Shown: piece by piece, positions 25,505 through 36,394 of the stretch
How positions within the stretch are numbered: position 1 is the stretch's first letter
Layout: each line of letters opens with the position of its first letter
The notes under the pieces: model-generated
Database searches by the model: none
What the model was told of the DNA's origin: nothing
What the model saw: only the letters and a program-made list of their open reading frames with translations
Translations under genes and position numbers: made by a program
DNA from: Pyrrhoderma lamaoense
Lineage: Eukaryota; Basidiomycota; Agaricomycetes; Hymenochaetales; Hymenochaetaceae
Assembly (NCBI GenBank): GCA_002794735.1
Contig: NBAZ01000015.1
Location: 186,001 to 250,000 of the forward strand
DNA length: 64,000 nt
Direction: 5' to 3'

Positions 25505-25849
25505 ATGAGGCTTGTCACATATGGGAGCCTGAACCCGACGATATACGATCATACTGAGGTGACGGAGCCTGTTGGCAGTTTCAAACAAACCACATTGAAT
25601 GTTGCTATTTTCCTCAGCACTCCAAACGTGGAAGGAACCCCAATAAGATCGGCTACTCGAAGCCTGAAAGACTTCACCGGAGTTGCACTGTTTATTCACT
25701 CCGATTTCGTTACTTGTACTGGTACACAGAACCACCCCATTGTGGAGTCGGTCCAGACTGAAGCTCTTTGTCTTGGTCTACAACAGATGATAGACTCGTG
25801 TACTGCATGTGTTAGTAACGCAACACCCATTCATTGTTCGTCACAATGA
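25505..25849 (+). CDS. small conserved cluster ORF, copy A1 (114 aa)
   Basis: Reads MRLVTYGSLNPTIYD at the start, DFTGVALFIHSDFVTC in the middle and a cysteine-containing end (CTACVSNATPIHCSSQ). I do not recognise a family. It lies about 250 bp upstream of the HMG1 TATA box on the same strand. Copies of near-identical length stay open in units A2 and A5, while A4 is frameshifted and relics occur in other units. Between A1 and A2 there are no indels or stops, but amino-acid changes are as frequent as silent ones, so it may be a fast-evolving protein or a non-coding segment that is open by chance. Confidence 0.45.
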   Translation: MRLVTYGSLNPTIYDHTEVTEPVGSFKQTTLNVAIFLSTPNVEGTPIRSATRSLKDFTGVALFIHSDFVTCTGTQNHPIVESVQTEALCLGLQQMIDSCTACVSNATPIHCSSQ

Positions 25850-26101
25850 AAAAACTAATAATTCATTGTCTCTTAGCCAACACGAGAATCTGATTTTTCA
25901 AGTTCATTGTTAGGAGTTGCGCATAGTGAAAATATTCATCATTAAAAGCCGGTCCATTGTTACCTTATCGATTGTAATACTCTTTACAATTAATGGTGGT
26001 GTGAGAGTGTATAACGGTTGGAAGGCTCAAGCGCGCGAGACAATGAAGTCCGGAGATCTAGCCTATATTTGGAATTACCACGGTGAGCCTCCTACGAAAA
26101 G

Positions 26102-26108
26102 TATAAAA
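26102..26108 (+). promoter_or_regulatory. TATA box of HMG1
   Basis: TATAAAA lies 107 bp upstream of ATG 26215. The position and the flanking context (CCTCC...GTATAAAAACC) recur in the other HMG units. Confidence 0.7.
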
Positions 26109-26214
26109 ACCATAAGGATACAGCCCAGGAAAGCAGAAACTGAACTCCCCAATCACCCGTACAACACTCTTATTATTATCCCAACACATCCCCCTTTTTA
26201 CCAACTTTATTACC

Positions 26215-27107
26215 ATGTCCTCAAACCAGATTACGCGTGACTCCACCGCAAACAGTACGTTATCACAAATGTCTAATAGATAGATATGGTTTACTAATCT
26301 CCGGCACCTTCTAGACACGTTTGCGGGTTTCAAGAGGCCTGTGAACGGCTTCATCGTATTCCGCTCGTGCTTGCTTCAAGAGGGTAGGGTCCCTCCGAAG
26401 ACTAATGTATCTGTGTATGCCGCGCAAGAATGGCATAAACTTTCTCCTCTGGAGAAAAACAGATACTTCAGGCTCGCAGACTACAAGAATAGTCAGGGAC
26501 TTCAACCGAGGGACCCGAGAAGGCGAGCGCGGTCGAAGGCAAGGAGTACACCTTACTCTTTGAAACGTGATACACGAACGGAAATCCGAGAATTAGATTT
26601 CTCTACAATGTATCAAAACCAAATCACGGATTACTCTCAATGTGCAGGTCCGAGCAACACAAGCTCCCTGCCTCAACAACCTATTGAAGATACTGTAGAC
26701 AACTCAAGCTACGTGAGTGCTATTGTCATCTCTACTCATCCGCTCATCCACTGATGCACATGTAATATCAGATCCCATACGATGAGCCATCAAGTTCATC
26801 TTCAGCGCAGGTGTTCTTACTTGCACCCCAGCCAGTGCGCCCACTTCCTTCCTGGGTGTTCGCTGGGGACGCATGGTCCCAGAACGCACCATACTTTGGG
26901 ATGGAACTCCCTCTCCGCACGAGGGAGCCCAGCCCACCACCACCACCACCACCACCACAGTTCAACGAAATCCAAGATCCTCCAGATGGTGTTAACATCG
27001 AAATGATAGATTTCGAGACTTTCTCGGGGTCATATCCCTTCCCTGAAGTGCCTTGTCCTGAAGGCCTCTTTGAAGACATCGGAGAGGCTTGGACATTTCC
27101 ATATTGA
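26215..27107 (+). CDS. HMG-box transcription factor HMG1 (intact, subtype A)
   Basis: Three exons (26215-26254, 26315-26712, 26772-27107) give 257 aa with no break. Exon 1 is MSSNQITRDSTAN. The HMG box (about residues 18-85) has the fungal MATA_HMG pattern: KRPVNGFIVFRSC, then VSVYAAQEWHKLSPLEKNRY with the core Trp, ending in basic RRRARSKARS, a likely nuclear-localisation and minor-groove tail. Such proteins bind and bend DNA. Exon 3 codes a conserved C-terminal domain (PLPSWVFAGDAW..., a proline run, then DFETFSGSYPFPE and FEDIGEAWTFPY) shared by all cluster members. Intron 1 has a TACTAAT-like branch site. Its targets are unknown. Confidence 0.87.
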
Positions 27108-27668
27108 TTTTAATCTCTACACCTGTTTTTTTTTCTCCTGCTTTTGATTTACCTTGCCATTGCTTTGATACTGCTGTTTTCTATCGTTATGTTTGCTTGT
27201 CGTTTTGTTTTCTGTACTTCAGTTCTTCCTCCTTGTTTGCATGACTCACCATCTATATGTTTTGAGTAGTTGCTGTTATCTCCATAGTTTTCTTAGATCT
27301 TCTTTTCTCATCATTCTGTTCGCATATATCGTCTAATCACGAGTTAGTATACAAATATTCCAGTTCTTTGTTCTCTTATAGTTTGGAAGATTGCTTACTA
27401 TGCCTCCATCAATGAATTACGAAAGACCGAGAAGGACAGGCCGGTAATGCATTCACAACGAGTTAGTGATAGACTATTGTATGTGCCGATGCATTGCATA
27501 ATATGCGGATCACGTAAACCCTCAGACCGCCATTATCGTGGAAAGCAGCATTACTTCGTAAGATTGAGTGTACGATGGGCCCCTTGAAACACTCTGAAAG
27601 CGGATAATCCATGACTATTATCGTCACCTAAGACTGTACTATCCACTCATTCACTGATGAAGTATCAG

Positions 27669-27986
27669 GTCCCATACGGTGAGCCACCGGGTTCATCGTC
27701 AGCAAGAAGTGACCTAACTGCATCCCAGCAGGTGCACCTGCTTCCATCTTGGACACCCACTGACAATTTATGGTCCCAAACGGGTCCATACACTAACGTG
27801 GACCTCACTCCCAGTACAAGGGAGCCAACCCCATCGCCAATACATCAAATGCAAGATGAGCCGAACCATATCAGCGTCAAGGACATGGACTACGAAACCT
27901 TTTTGAGGTTATGCCCTCTACCTGAGGGGATTTGTACAAATGGCCTCCTTGACGATATTGGAGAAGCTTGGACATCTTTGCATTGA
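27669..27986 (+). pseudogene. orphan subtype-B exon 3 downstream of HMG1
   Basis: A 318-nt open exon preceded by the last part of intron 2, with its AG acceptor at 27667-27668. It matches exon 3 of HMG7 in length and content (VPYGEPPGSSS..., DMDYETFLRLCPLPEG, GLLDDIGEAWTSLH). No HMG box of its own precedes it. The exon starts in phase 0, the phase in which HMG1 exon 2 ends, so use as an alternative last exon is possible. Otherwise it is a duplication remnant. Confidence 0.75.
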
Positions 27987-29084
27987 AGCATACCAGATTC
28001 CCTCCTGCTTGCGTATTTATATCGCCCTTACCTTCAATTTCTGTACTTACATTTTCGTTAATATGACCTTCCGTATAACCGAAAGTTGTTTGCCTGAGAA
28101 AGTTGGGGTAAGATAAGTGGTGCGATTATTGCTGTCTACCTTTTGTGAATAATCTGAGTTGAAAGTTGAATTGAAGTTCAAGACTACGTTCAAAGCTAAC
28201 CGAATTTGTACAAAGGAGATTTTAAATGAGATGATCAGCTTACGTCTAGTTAGAGACTCGTAGCATAACGTACCAATCGTGACAAAGAAAATAAGGAAAA
28301 CTCATCATCCCTGTCTTCAGGTTCAACAAACACATTTCCGAGATGAGAACTGCGTAGGTCAGTAACAAGATTTATTTGGTCATCAAACGCATCAGACATA
28401 TTAGACTTAATCACATTACAGCGCACGTAAATCGCAGAGGTATCCTTCAAAACATTGGCCCGTGAGCTCGCTGATCGTATCAGGAGCTTGTACCGGCGAT
28501 TATGAAAGGTAGCCAGATTCTTGAGGTGTGAGTTAATGAAGAAGAATTCCGATCTCTTGATTCAAAGTAGTACGTTACATTAGGAGTTTTCAGGCTTCAG
28601 GATCTCCTATGATATATGACTCTATACCTGGAAGTGAGCAAGAGGGTATTGGAGAAAGCGGGAGAGGATAAAGAGATAGTAGATGTTCACGAGATAATCT
28701 GTTGGAGTTGTGATCGATTTCAATCATCACGATCGACACAAAGGCTGGCTAGTACATATACAGTATCTTCTCCCTCATTTAGAAAGTAAATCTTTCGGGA
28801 ACAGAAATACCACAAACGAAAAACAGGAGAGTGAAAATCTATGTGACATCTGATAGTCTAACTGTATCACATGTTAATACAGGTATACTAGCTACACGCA
28901 TATACTTATAATTCTGTATATCGTTTGATCAAGTTATACTTATAAGAAAAGTACTGATAAGATCAATTTGATTACAAGGGACTTATTCTCCCCACAAAGT
29001 CTCATTCACGAGAAAACCTCGCAATTTATATGTTCTACGAGGTTAGTCGAGAGAGGATCTTACACTTCATCTTAGCCGTCGTTT

Positions 29085-29417
29085 TTGAAGACCAGAATTA
29101 TCCTCTACTTTGATAGTCTTTTATCCTTTACAGTGGTGTTAATTGATTCCACGTCATACGACATGTATAAATCTACGCCCGTCGAAGAAAGACGAGCCTC
29201 CGTATCAGTCGATTTCTGTGGCATCTCGGGTAGATTACTCGGTACAAGCCCACAGACTCACCTCAATGTACGGTCGGTTCAGATCCGCAGTTTTGAGCCT
29301 CATCCTACAGTATTGCTTGCAGGCTCAAACTATCACGAGAACTTGTTTTTTTCATCCCTTATCAAAGTATCGCGTAGAGTTACCATAATCGGCTCCCCGA
29401 TTTCATGTTGGCTGTAA
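29085..29417 (+). CDS. second type of small cluster ORF, left copy (110 aa)
   Basis: An open frame with blocks DMYKSTPVEERRASVSVDFC and VRSVQIRSFEPHPTVLLAG. It occupies the slot upstream of an HMG promoter and exon-1 remnant, as the MRLVTYGS-type ORF does in A units. It stays open in the inverted copy (50518-50967). I recognise no family; it could be a relic. Confidence 0.3.
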   Translation: MKTRIILYFDSLLSFTVVLIDSTSYDMYKSTPVEERRASVSVDFCGISGRLLGTSPQTHLNVRSVQIRSFEPHPTVLLAGSNYHENLFFSSLIKVSRRVTIIGSPISCWL

Positions 29418-29499
29418 TAATCTCTTCGATTAATATTTGTGAGGGTGTATGAAGGCTATAAGGCTCAAGCGTGAGAGACTGAAGTTTGAAGATCTAGTC

Positions 29500-29720
29500 T
29501 AATTTATTTTGAAGTACCATGATGAGCCCTCCTACAAAAAGTATAAGAACTGTGATTATGAACCCAGATATGCAGACTTTCAACTATCAGATCTTTCCTA
29601 CAACACCTCTTCTATCAGCTTCTTATCATGTCTTCAACCCATACTCACAACTTATACAGTATGTCATCATAGATATATGGACAAGTAGGCTTACTTACTT
29701 ATATAAAGCGTGAGTCATGT
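29500..29720 (+). pseudogene. HMG promoter and exon-1 remnant
   Basis: It holds the typical upstream block (CCTCC...GTATAAGAAC near 29539) and ATG 29628 followed by MSSTHTHNLY and a GTATGT donor. No matching HMG exon 2 follows in this orientation; an inverted HMG fragment comes next. Confidence 0.6.
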
Positions 29721-29838
29721 TGACGAGGAGAAAAGTCGGGTTTACAGAAAACAAATTGGTTAAAACAGTAATATCGAAGTAATGGTTATATTTGTGAGAA
29801 TAGAAATGTCTCAGGTATAGGAAGTTGTTTCAATGTGA

Positions 29839-30650
29839 AGATGTACAAGTCCCTCCGATATCGTCAAAGATGCCTTCAGGATAGAACGCCTCAGGTAAGG
29901 GATATGACCCGAGAAAATCTCGAAACCCGTATCCTCGATGTTCACATCGTCCGGAATATTTTGGGTTTCGTTGTACTATGGTGGGGGTGGGTTGAGTTCC
30001 CTCGTGCGGAGAGGGTGCTCTATTCCGTAGTATGGGCCGTCAAGAGACCATGCGGCCCAGCGTACACCCAGGATGTCCTTGGGCGCACTGGCTGGGGTGC
30101 ATGTAAGCTCACTTCCGCTGAAGATGATCTCGATGGTTCATCGTATGGGATCTGGTATTACATGTATATCAGTGGATTAATGGATAGGTAGGTTCTTAAT
30201 TGGCAATAGGACTCACGACACTGGTGTTGTCTACAATATTTTGAATGGGTTGTTGAGGCAGGGAGCTTATGTTGCTCGGACCCGCACATTCAGAGTATTC
30301 TGGAATTTGACTTTGAGACAACGTCGAGAAATTTAATATTCGGATTTCTGGACGTGTATTCTTGTGCAAGGGGTATGGTATACTCTTCGCCTTTTAGCAC
30401 CTTTGCTTTTTCGGATTCTTCGGTTGAGGATTCTTCATCTCCTCAAGGCCTGCGAGCTCGTGGTACGTCTCTTTTCTCTTGGCTGATATCTCCTTCCATA
30501 AAGGTGCAGCGTACTCCGATAGATCTATACTTGTTAAAGCTAGTTGATACATTCTGCTGCCTGATTTCTTTGAGGACAATTAACTTTTCTAAGGATATAC
30601 TTGTGAGATATAAATAATGAGCTCTAGAGCTTCTTGAACATAGTAAACTT
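29839..30650 (-). pseudogene. HMG-box pseudogene, subtype C
   Basis: On the minus strand an HMG-box piece reads APLWKEISAKRKETYHELAG then EEMKNPQPKNPKKQ, with the N-terminal part frame-shifted. Exon 3 relics (29839-30150) retain the domain pattern with shifts. There is no intact start. Confidence 0.7.
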
Positions 30651-31801
30651 GTCTAGAAAGGAGTTAGAGATTATGGCATTAAAAGACATCTCTACCAGTT
30701 AATGTTTTTAGCCATTTTTGTCCGCGTATGCTGGCAAACTGTATTTTAGTATATAGTTTAGCTTGCCTCTTCCGTTCTTGTATATGATATATCTCATGAT
30801 TGCCTTGCTATCTTCAATGAGCTCTACAAGATAACGAGGATATAATTTTGGCAATGTATCTACATGTATATAGCACAAACGACTAGTATTTGATTTCCCT
30901 CGATGAATTGTATGGGAACTGAGGGCTGAAGCGAATTGATATAGTGGACAAATCCAAGTCGTTCGTTAAGCTTCTTTCAATGGAGGTGGGAAATGTAGAG
31001 TAGAGAATAACGAGATCTGATGAGATCTGATGAGGTAAAGAACTCACTAGGGGTCAAAGTGTATCAAGTGTTCCACGCTGGGAATCAAAAGCGAATTCCC
31101 GAGAAATGAGTGTCAAGGAATTACCATCTAAAAGGTTGTTAGTATTTATATCAAAAACAAGATTGAACTGATCATCAGATGCACAGGACGTCTTAGACTC
31201 ACACGCTCAAAACCTATCTCTACCGAACGTTTCTCACTCGGAACCTTGATTCTCTGACCGTATTAAGAGCTTGGGACGGTGCTTATGAAAGGCATCCGAA
31301 GTTTGAGATGTGAGTTGGTAATGAGGAGGTTCCATTTCTTACATCGAAGTAGAACGTTATGTTAGGGTTTGTTGAGCTTGTGATGGCTGATATGGGTTTG
31401 ATCCCTATGGAGGGAGAAGAGGGTCTGAAAGAAAGTGGAGGAAGACAAAGAGATAATCATGGAATGGTCCCTCAGTATTTGTGATAACATCAACAAATGC
31501 AATCAACGCACTTTCGGCAAGAATACTGAATATCCATCCTTCGGAAAGGGTGAGCTTATGAATTACATCTCATCAGTCCAGTCTCACTCAATAGTCACAT
31601 CTCACATTCGTGTATTTCTAAGCCTCGTGGAGGAAATAACTATAGGAAACGGTCAGAAATCTCCGACGAGCAGATTATAGATCGGTGTTGATTGTAGTCT
31701 AAAGGATAAAGACAATTTAATTATATTCGATTTTAGTCAATACATACAGCTAACGGCATTATAGACTGTATCATGTTATACTCAAAGTAAAAATAATAAT
31801 A

Positions 31802-32146
31802 ATGAGGCTTGTTACATATGGGAGCCTGAACCCGACGATATACGACCATAATGAAGTGACGAGAACTGTTGATAGTTTCGATCAAACCACATTGAACGTT
31901 GCCATTTTCCTCAGCGCTCCAAGCGTAGAAGGAACCCTAATAAAATCGGCTACTCGAAGCTTGAAAGACTTCACCGGAGTTGCTCTGTTTATTTACTCCG
32001 GTTTCGTTACTTGTACTGATACACAGAACCACCCCATTGTGGAGTCGGTCCAGACTGAAGTTCTTTGTCTTGGTCTACAACAGATGATAGGCTCGTGTAC
32101 TGCATGTGTTAGTAACGCAACACCCATTCATTGTTCGTCACAATGA
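31802..32146 (+). CDS. small conserved cluster ORF, copy A2 (114 aa)
   Basis: Same length and ends as the A1 copy (MRLVTYGSLNPTIYDHNEV ... PIHCSSQ), differing at about 15 residues without any indel. It lies upstream of HMG2 on the same strand. The coding status has the same doubt as A1. Confidence 0.45.
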   Translation: MRLVTYGSLNPTIYDHNEVTRTVDSFDQTTLNVAIFLSAPSVEGTLIKSATRSLKDFTGVALFIYSGFVTCTDTQNHPIVESVQTEVLCLGLQQMIGSCTACVSNATPIHCSSQ

Positions 32147-32398
32147 AAAAATAGATAATTCATTGTCTCTTCGCCAACACGAGAGTCTGATTTTTCAAGT
32201 TCATTGTTAGGAGTTGCGCATAATGAAAATATTCATCATTAAAGGCCGGTCCATTGTTACCTTATCGATTGTAATATCCTATTCAATTAATGGTGGTGTG
32301 AGAGCGTATAATGGTTGGAAGGCTCAAGCGCGCGAGACAATGAAGTCCAGAGATCTAGCCTATATTTGGAATTACCACGATGAGCCTCCTACAAAATG

Positions 32399-32405
32399 TA
32401 TAAAA
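32399..32405 (+). promoter_or_regulatory. TATA box of HMG2
   Basis: TATAAAA 108 bp upstream of the HMG2 ATG, in the conserved unit position. Confidence 0.65.
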
Positions 32406-32512
32406 ACCATAAGGATACAACCCAGAAGAGCAGAAACTGAGCTCCCCAATCACCCGTACAACACTCTTACTATTATCCCAACACATCCCCCTTTCTTACC
32501 AACTCTATCGCA

Positions 32513-33395
32513 ATGTCCTCAAACCAAACTACGCGTGACTCCCCTGCAAACAGTACGTTATCATAAATTTCTGGATAGATATGGTTTACTAATCTCCGAC
32601 ACCCTTCTAGACACGTTTGCGGGTTTCAAAAAGCCTGCGAACGGCTTCATCGTGTTCCGCTCATGTCTTATTCAAGAGGGTCGGGTCCCTCCGAAGACAA
32701 ATGTGTCTGTGTATGCCGCGCAAGAGTGGCATAAGCTTTCTCCACTGGAGAAAAACAGATACTTTAAGATCGCAGACTACAAGACGAGACAGGGTCTTCA
32801 ACCGAAGGACCCGAAAAGGAGAGCGCGCTCAAAGGCGAAGAGTGTAACTTACTCCTCGAAACGTGCTACACAACCGGAAATCCGAAATCCAGATTTCGCA
32901 CAAGTGTACCAAAATCATTATTCAGATTACTCTCAGCAAGCAGGTCCGAGCAACACTAGCTCCTGCCCCATTACCCTGTACAAAGTTTAGCAGATAACGC
33001 AAGCAACGTGAGTGCTAACAACATTTGAATTCCGGCTCATCCACTCATCCACTGATACACATGTAATACCAGATCCCGTACGATGAGCCATCGGGTTCAT
33101 TTTCGGAAGAAGTGTTTTTACCTGCACCACAGCCGGTACGCCCATTTCCATCCTGGGTGTACGAAGGCGCCGCATGGGCTCATGACGGCCCATACTACGG
33201 AATAGAGCACCCTCTCCGCCGAGGGAGCCCAGCCCACAACCACCACAATCTAACCAAATCCAAAATATTCCGGACGATGTGATCATCGAGGATACGGGCT
33301 TCGAATCCTTTTCGGGATCATATCCCTTCCCTGAGGTGCCTTATCCTGAAGGCCTCTTTGACGACACCGGAGAGGCATGGGCATTTCAATATTGA
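32513..33395 (+). CDS. HMG-box factor HMG2 (subtype A, two frame breaks)
   Basis: Exons 32513-32552, 32611-33007, 33073-33395. The HMG box is intact (KKPANGFIVFRSC, EWHKLSPLEKNRYFKIADY, KRRARSKAKS). Exon 2 is one base shorter than in HMG1; a C is missing near 32961 (CCTGCC where others have CCCTGCC), which creates a stop at 32988-32990. In exon 3 the sequence CTCCGCCGAGGG lacks one base present in other copies (CTCCGCACGAGGG, near 33223). With both repaired the protein would match the family end to end. It could be a recent pseudogene, a truncated HMG protein, or sequence error. Inverted partner: HMG5. Confidence 0.78.
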
Positions 33396-33947
33396 ATTAA
33401 CTTTCTAGACCTGTCTTTTCTCCTGCTTTCGTATTTACCTCGTCATTGCTCTGATATTGCTGTTTTCTGTCGTTATGATTCTTTGTCGTTTTTTTCTGTA
33501 CTTAAGTTCTTCTCCTTGTTTGCATGACTCACCATCTATATAATTGAGTAGTTGAGGATATCTCCATGATTTTCTTAGATCTTCCCTTCTCGTCATTCTG
33601 TTTGCGTATACCGTCTAATCACAATTCAGTATACGAATATTCCAGTTCTTTGTTCTCTTATAGTATAGAAGTTGCTTACTATGCCTCCGTCAATGAATTA
33701 CGAAAGACGAGAAGGACAGGTCGGTAATGCATTCACAACGAGTTAGTGATAGACTATTGTATGTGCCGATGCATTGCATAAGATACGGATCACGTAAACC
33801 CCCAGACCGCCATTATCGTGGAAAGCAGCATTACTTCGTAAGATTGAGTGTACGATGGGACCCTTGAAACACTCTGAAAGCGGATAAAATATGGCTGACA
33901 AGTCATCCAAGACTCTACTATCCACTCATTCACTGATGAAGTATCAG

Positions 33948-34265
33948 GTCCCATACGGTGAACCACCGGGTTCATCGTCAACAATAAGGGATCTACCTGC
34001 ACCCCAACCGATGCACCCGCTTCCATCTTGGACGCCCACTGACAATATATGGTCCCAAGCCGGTCCATACACTAATATGGACCTCCCTCTCACCAAAAGG
34101 GAGCTAACCCCATCACCAATACGCCAAGTGCAAGATGCGCCAAGCCACGTCAGCGTCGAGGATATGTACTACGAAACCTACTTGAGGTTAAATTCCCTAC
34201 CTGAAGGAGTTTGCACAATTTGCCTCCTCGACGATATTGGAGAAGCTTGGACATCCTTGCTTTGA
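33948..34265 (+). pseudogene. orphan subtype-B exon 3 downstream of HMG2
   Basis: A second open 318-nt exon 3 with its acceptor AG (33946-33947) and part of intron 2, placed after HMG2 just as 27669-27986 lies after HMG1. It ends LLDDIGEAWTSLL. It also belongs to the left arm of the inverted repeat matching HMG7 (34265 pairs with 54684). Confidence 0.75.
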
Positions 34266-34269
34266 AGCA

Positions 34270-36080
34270 TACCAGTTTCCCTCTTGCTTTCGTATTTATA
34301 CTACCATTGCTATGATATCACTGTTTTATATCGATCTGTTTTCTGTACCTTCATTTTTCCCTTCTCATTAGCATGACTCACTGTTTACACAATTTAGAAT
34401 ATGAAGACATCGTTCCTTTGTGATTTGTGATCGCTTACTTTACAGTCCTCGATGAACCGCCAAGAAACAGAAAATCAGCTGAAATCGTAAGGAAGCATTA
34501 GCATATAGACTACAACAACGAGCGAAAAAAGACTCACATACAATCAAACACCTAATTTTCGACAGTTTGATTCCCGTTCAGAAGTTCGATGAAGTGAACT
34601 CACTGATCGTGTCAAGAGGTGATTATGAAAGGTGGCTGAAGACCGAGATGAGAGAGATGGTGGATAAATATATCTACTTCTGTTTATGAGTAGTGCACTG
34701 CGATTAAGCTTATTGGATACAGCCTCCACGATGAGGGACGCTAACTAAGCATAGAGATGGGAGAAGGGTTTTTATAGAAAGCGGAAGAGGACAAAGAGAC
34801 ATGAGAGAATCTTTCCTTGATCGATATCACTGATGCATTTGCCGCGGCCGGCTAGTACATATTCAGCACACTCGTGAGCAAATATCTCAAATCGGATATG
34901 CTACGTATTGAAATTAAGGAGTAACAACTTCTCGCACCTAGAAATAGACTTGCGCTGTGAATAGCTGGTAGGTGCTTCATACGGTTCTGGGACCTCATAA
35001 GAGCTTGAAGTGAGTGATATATATATCCACGAGCCTATAGTTATTTGGAACCACGTCCTTAACCTTGAGGCTCGATCTGACAGGCAAATAGAACTTTTCG
35101 ACGGTACAGTCTCACTAAAAATATGCGTGACTTACAGGCTCGACTGAAAACAGGAGCCGATTTAGATGATAAGAGAAAACAAGAGACTGGGGCTCAAATG
35201 ATACCCGGATGGTCCATAAGATCCCAACCAAAAATCTACATGAAGCGAAGGTTATCTCATGGAAAAGAAATTGGATGGTGGGCGATTATTTTCTCATCGG
35301 TCTAATCTCATAGATATAGCGGATATCACATGCGAGTCTCTCAGACATACGAAGAGAATATATATAAAGGAAAAGATATGGAAAAAACAAGTAAACAGTA
35401 TACGGGTACCGATCGTAGTTAGAAGAATCGAACCAAGACCTTTTCTTGACAGCTAATTCAACTTCAGAATATATTCAATCGTTCTTTTAACACTTATGCG
35501 AGAACAATGAATCTTGTTCCATAAAGAGATCTAAACCAAGGATATACGATTATCTCAGCACGAAAGGGACCGTCGATGGTGTTCACCGTAGTCACATTTG
35601 TGGGATCCATGTCATTCTTACAAATGTTGTAATATCAGTCAATCCACCTTGAGCATTCTCACTTCTTAAAATCTCCAAGAAGTCTACTAGCAACCACCAC
35701 CCGGAGCTTGAAGGACCTCTCCGGAGACGTACTGTGTTATATACTTTCTGCTTGACTGACACGCGAAAGAGCCTCATTGTAAAACTGCTCCCAATCGGTG
35801 GCTCTGAGCCTCCGCGTGCAACTGATAATATGGGTTCACTCATGGATCCCATGTGTAAGTAATACACATCTGTTCGTTGTTCATCACAATAAGAAATAAG
35901 TAACTCGTTGTCTCTTCATTAACACGAGAACTAAGTTTTGCAGTGTACCACAGCGAGCCTCCTTCACAAGTATAAAAGCGGTGATGCTACAGCCTGAATA
36001 TGCAAAAAGTGAACCACCCAGTCTTTCATAGATTACACATCTTGTTATATCTCTGAATTACCCCCTTCTATCGACCCTCT
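34270..36080. repeat. left arm of inverted duplication, centre about 44.46 kb
   Basis: This segment matches 52.6-54.68 kb in inverted orientation. Landmarks are 34691-34741 with 54211-54256 and 35867 with 53049; sums are about 88.9 kb. Around 35.6-35.9 kb it contains a relic of the small cluster ORF on the plus strand (TRSLNDLSG-like block, ending near CSSQ). The 91-codon minus-strand frame there is the antisense of that relic. Confidence 0.65.
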
Positions 36081-36084
36081 TACT

Positions 36085-36394
36085 ATGACTTCAAACCAAA
36101 ATACACGCCATACCTCTGTTTCAGGTACGTCTTTACATATTTCTGAGTAGATATACTTCAGTGATTTTTAACTATTATGCAGGAAAAGATGCAACCTTCA
36201 AGGAGCCTCCGAATGCGTTCATCTTATTCCGGTCACACATTTGTACAACAAAATTCTCGAAGGACGTAATTCCTTCAGAAAGGGGCAGCAAAATGTCTCA
36301 AAGTACGGGCATCTCTATGGAATGCACTATCCCAGAGCGAAAGGATAGATTCTATAGGCTCTCCGACCATGTTAAGAAAATGGGACCTCAGTAA
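36085..36394 (+). pseudogene. HMG3: 5' half of subtype-D HMG gene, truncated by rearrangement
   Basis: Exon 1 (36085-36124) and exon 2 from 36183 read FKEPPNAFILFRSHICTTKF, closely matching HMG6. Inside the box the frame is shifted over about 20 codons and then restored, so the core Trp region is lost. Homology stops after KKMGPQ at 36392, where the sequence continues as a different unit (like 29418 onward). Confidence 0.75.

Larger units (their letters stand above)
24200..27640 (+). repeat. cluster repeat unit A1 (inverted partner 41.5-44.9 kb)
   Basis: The unit contains a conserved left flank (24.2-25.4 kb), a small ORF, an HMG-box gene and a 3' flank. The same order, inverted, is found at about 44.9 to 41.5 kb (unit A4). 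Coordinates of matching landmarks sum to about 69.1 kb, for example HMG starts 26215 and 42909. Borders are estimated by eye. Confidence 0.7.
27990..33400. repeat. left arm of inverted duplication, centre about 40.0 kb
   Basis: Landmarks in this segment recur inverted at about 46.55-51.75 kb. Examples: ORF 29519-29713 versus 50416-50222 with one residue different, the small ORFs at 29.1 and 50.85 kb, the pseudogene starts 30579 and 49373, and HMG2 versus HMG5. Coordinate sums stay near 79.94 kb. Confidence 0.75.

Noticed and set aside
35592..35867. 91-codon minus-strand frame, with a counterpart at 53049-53249
   Set aside because: Open in both inverted copies, but it is antisense to the small-ORF relic, whose homology to the A-unit ORF explains the conservation.
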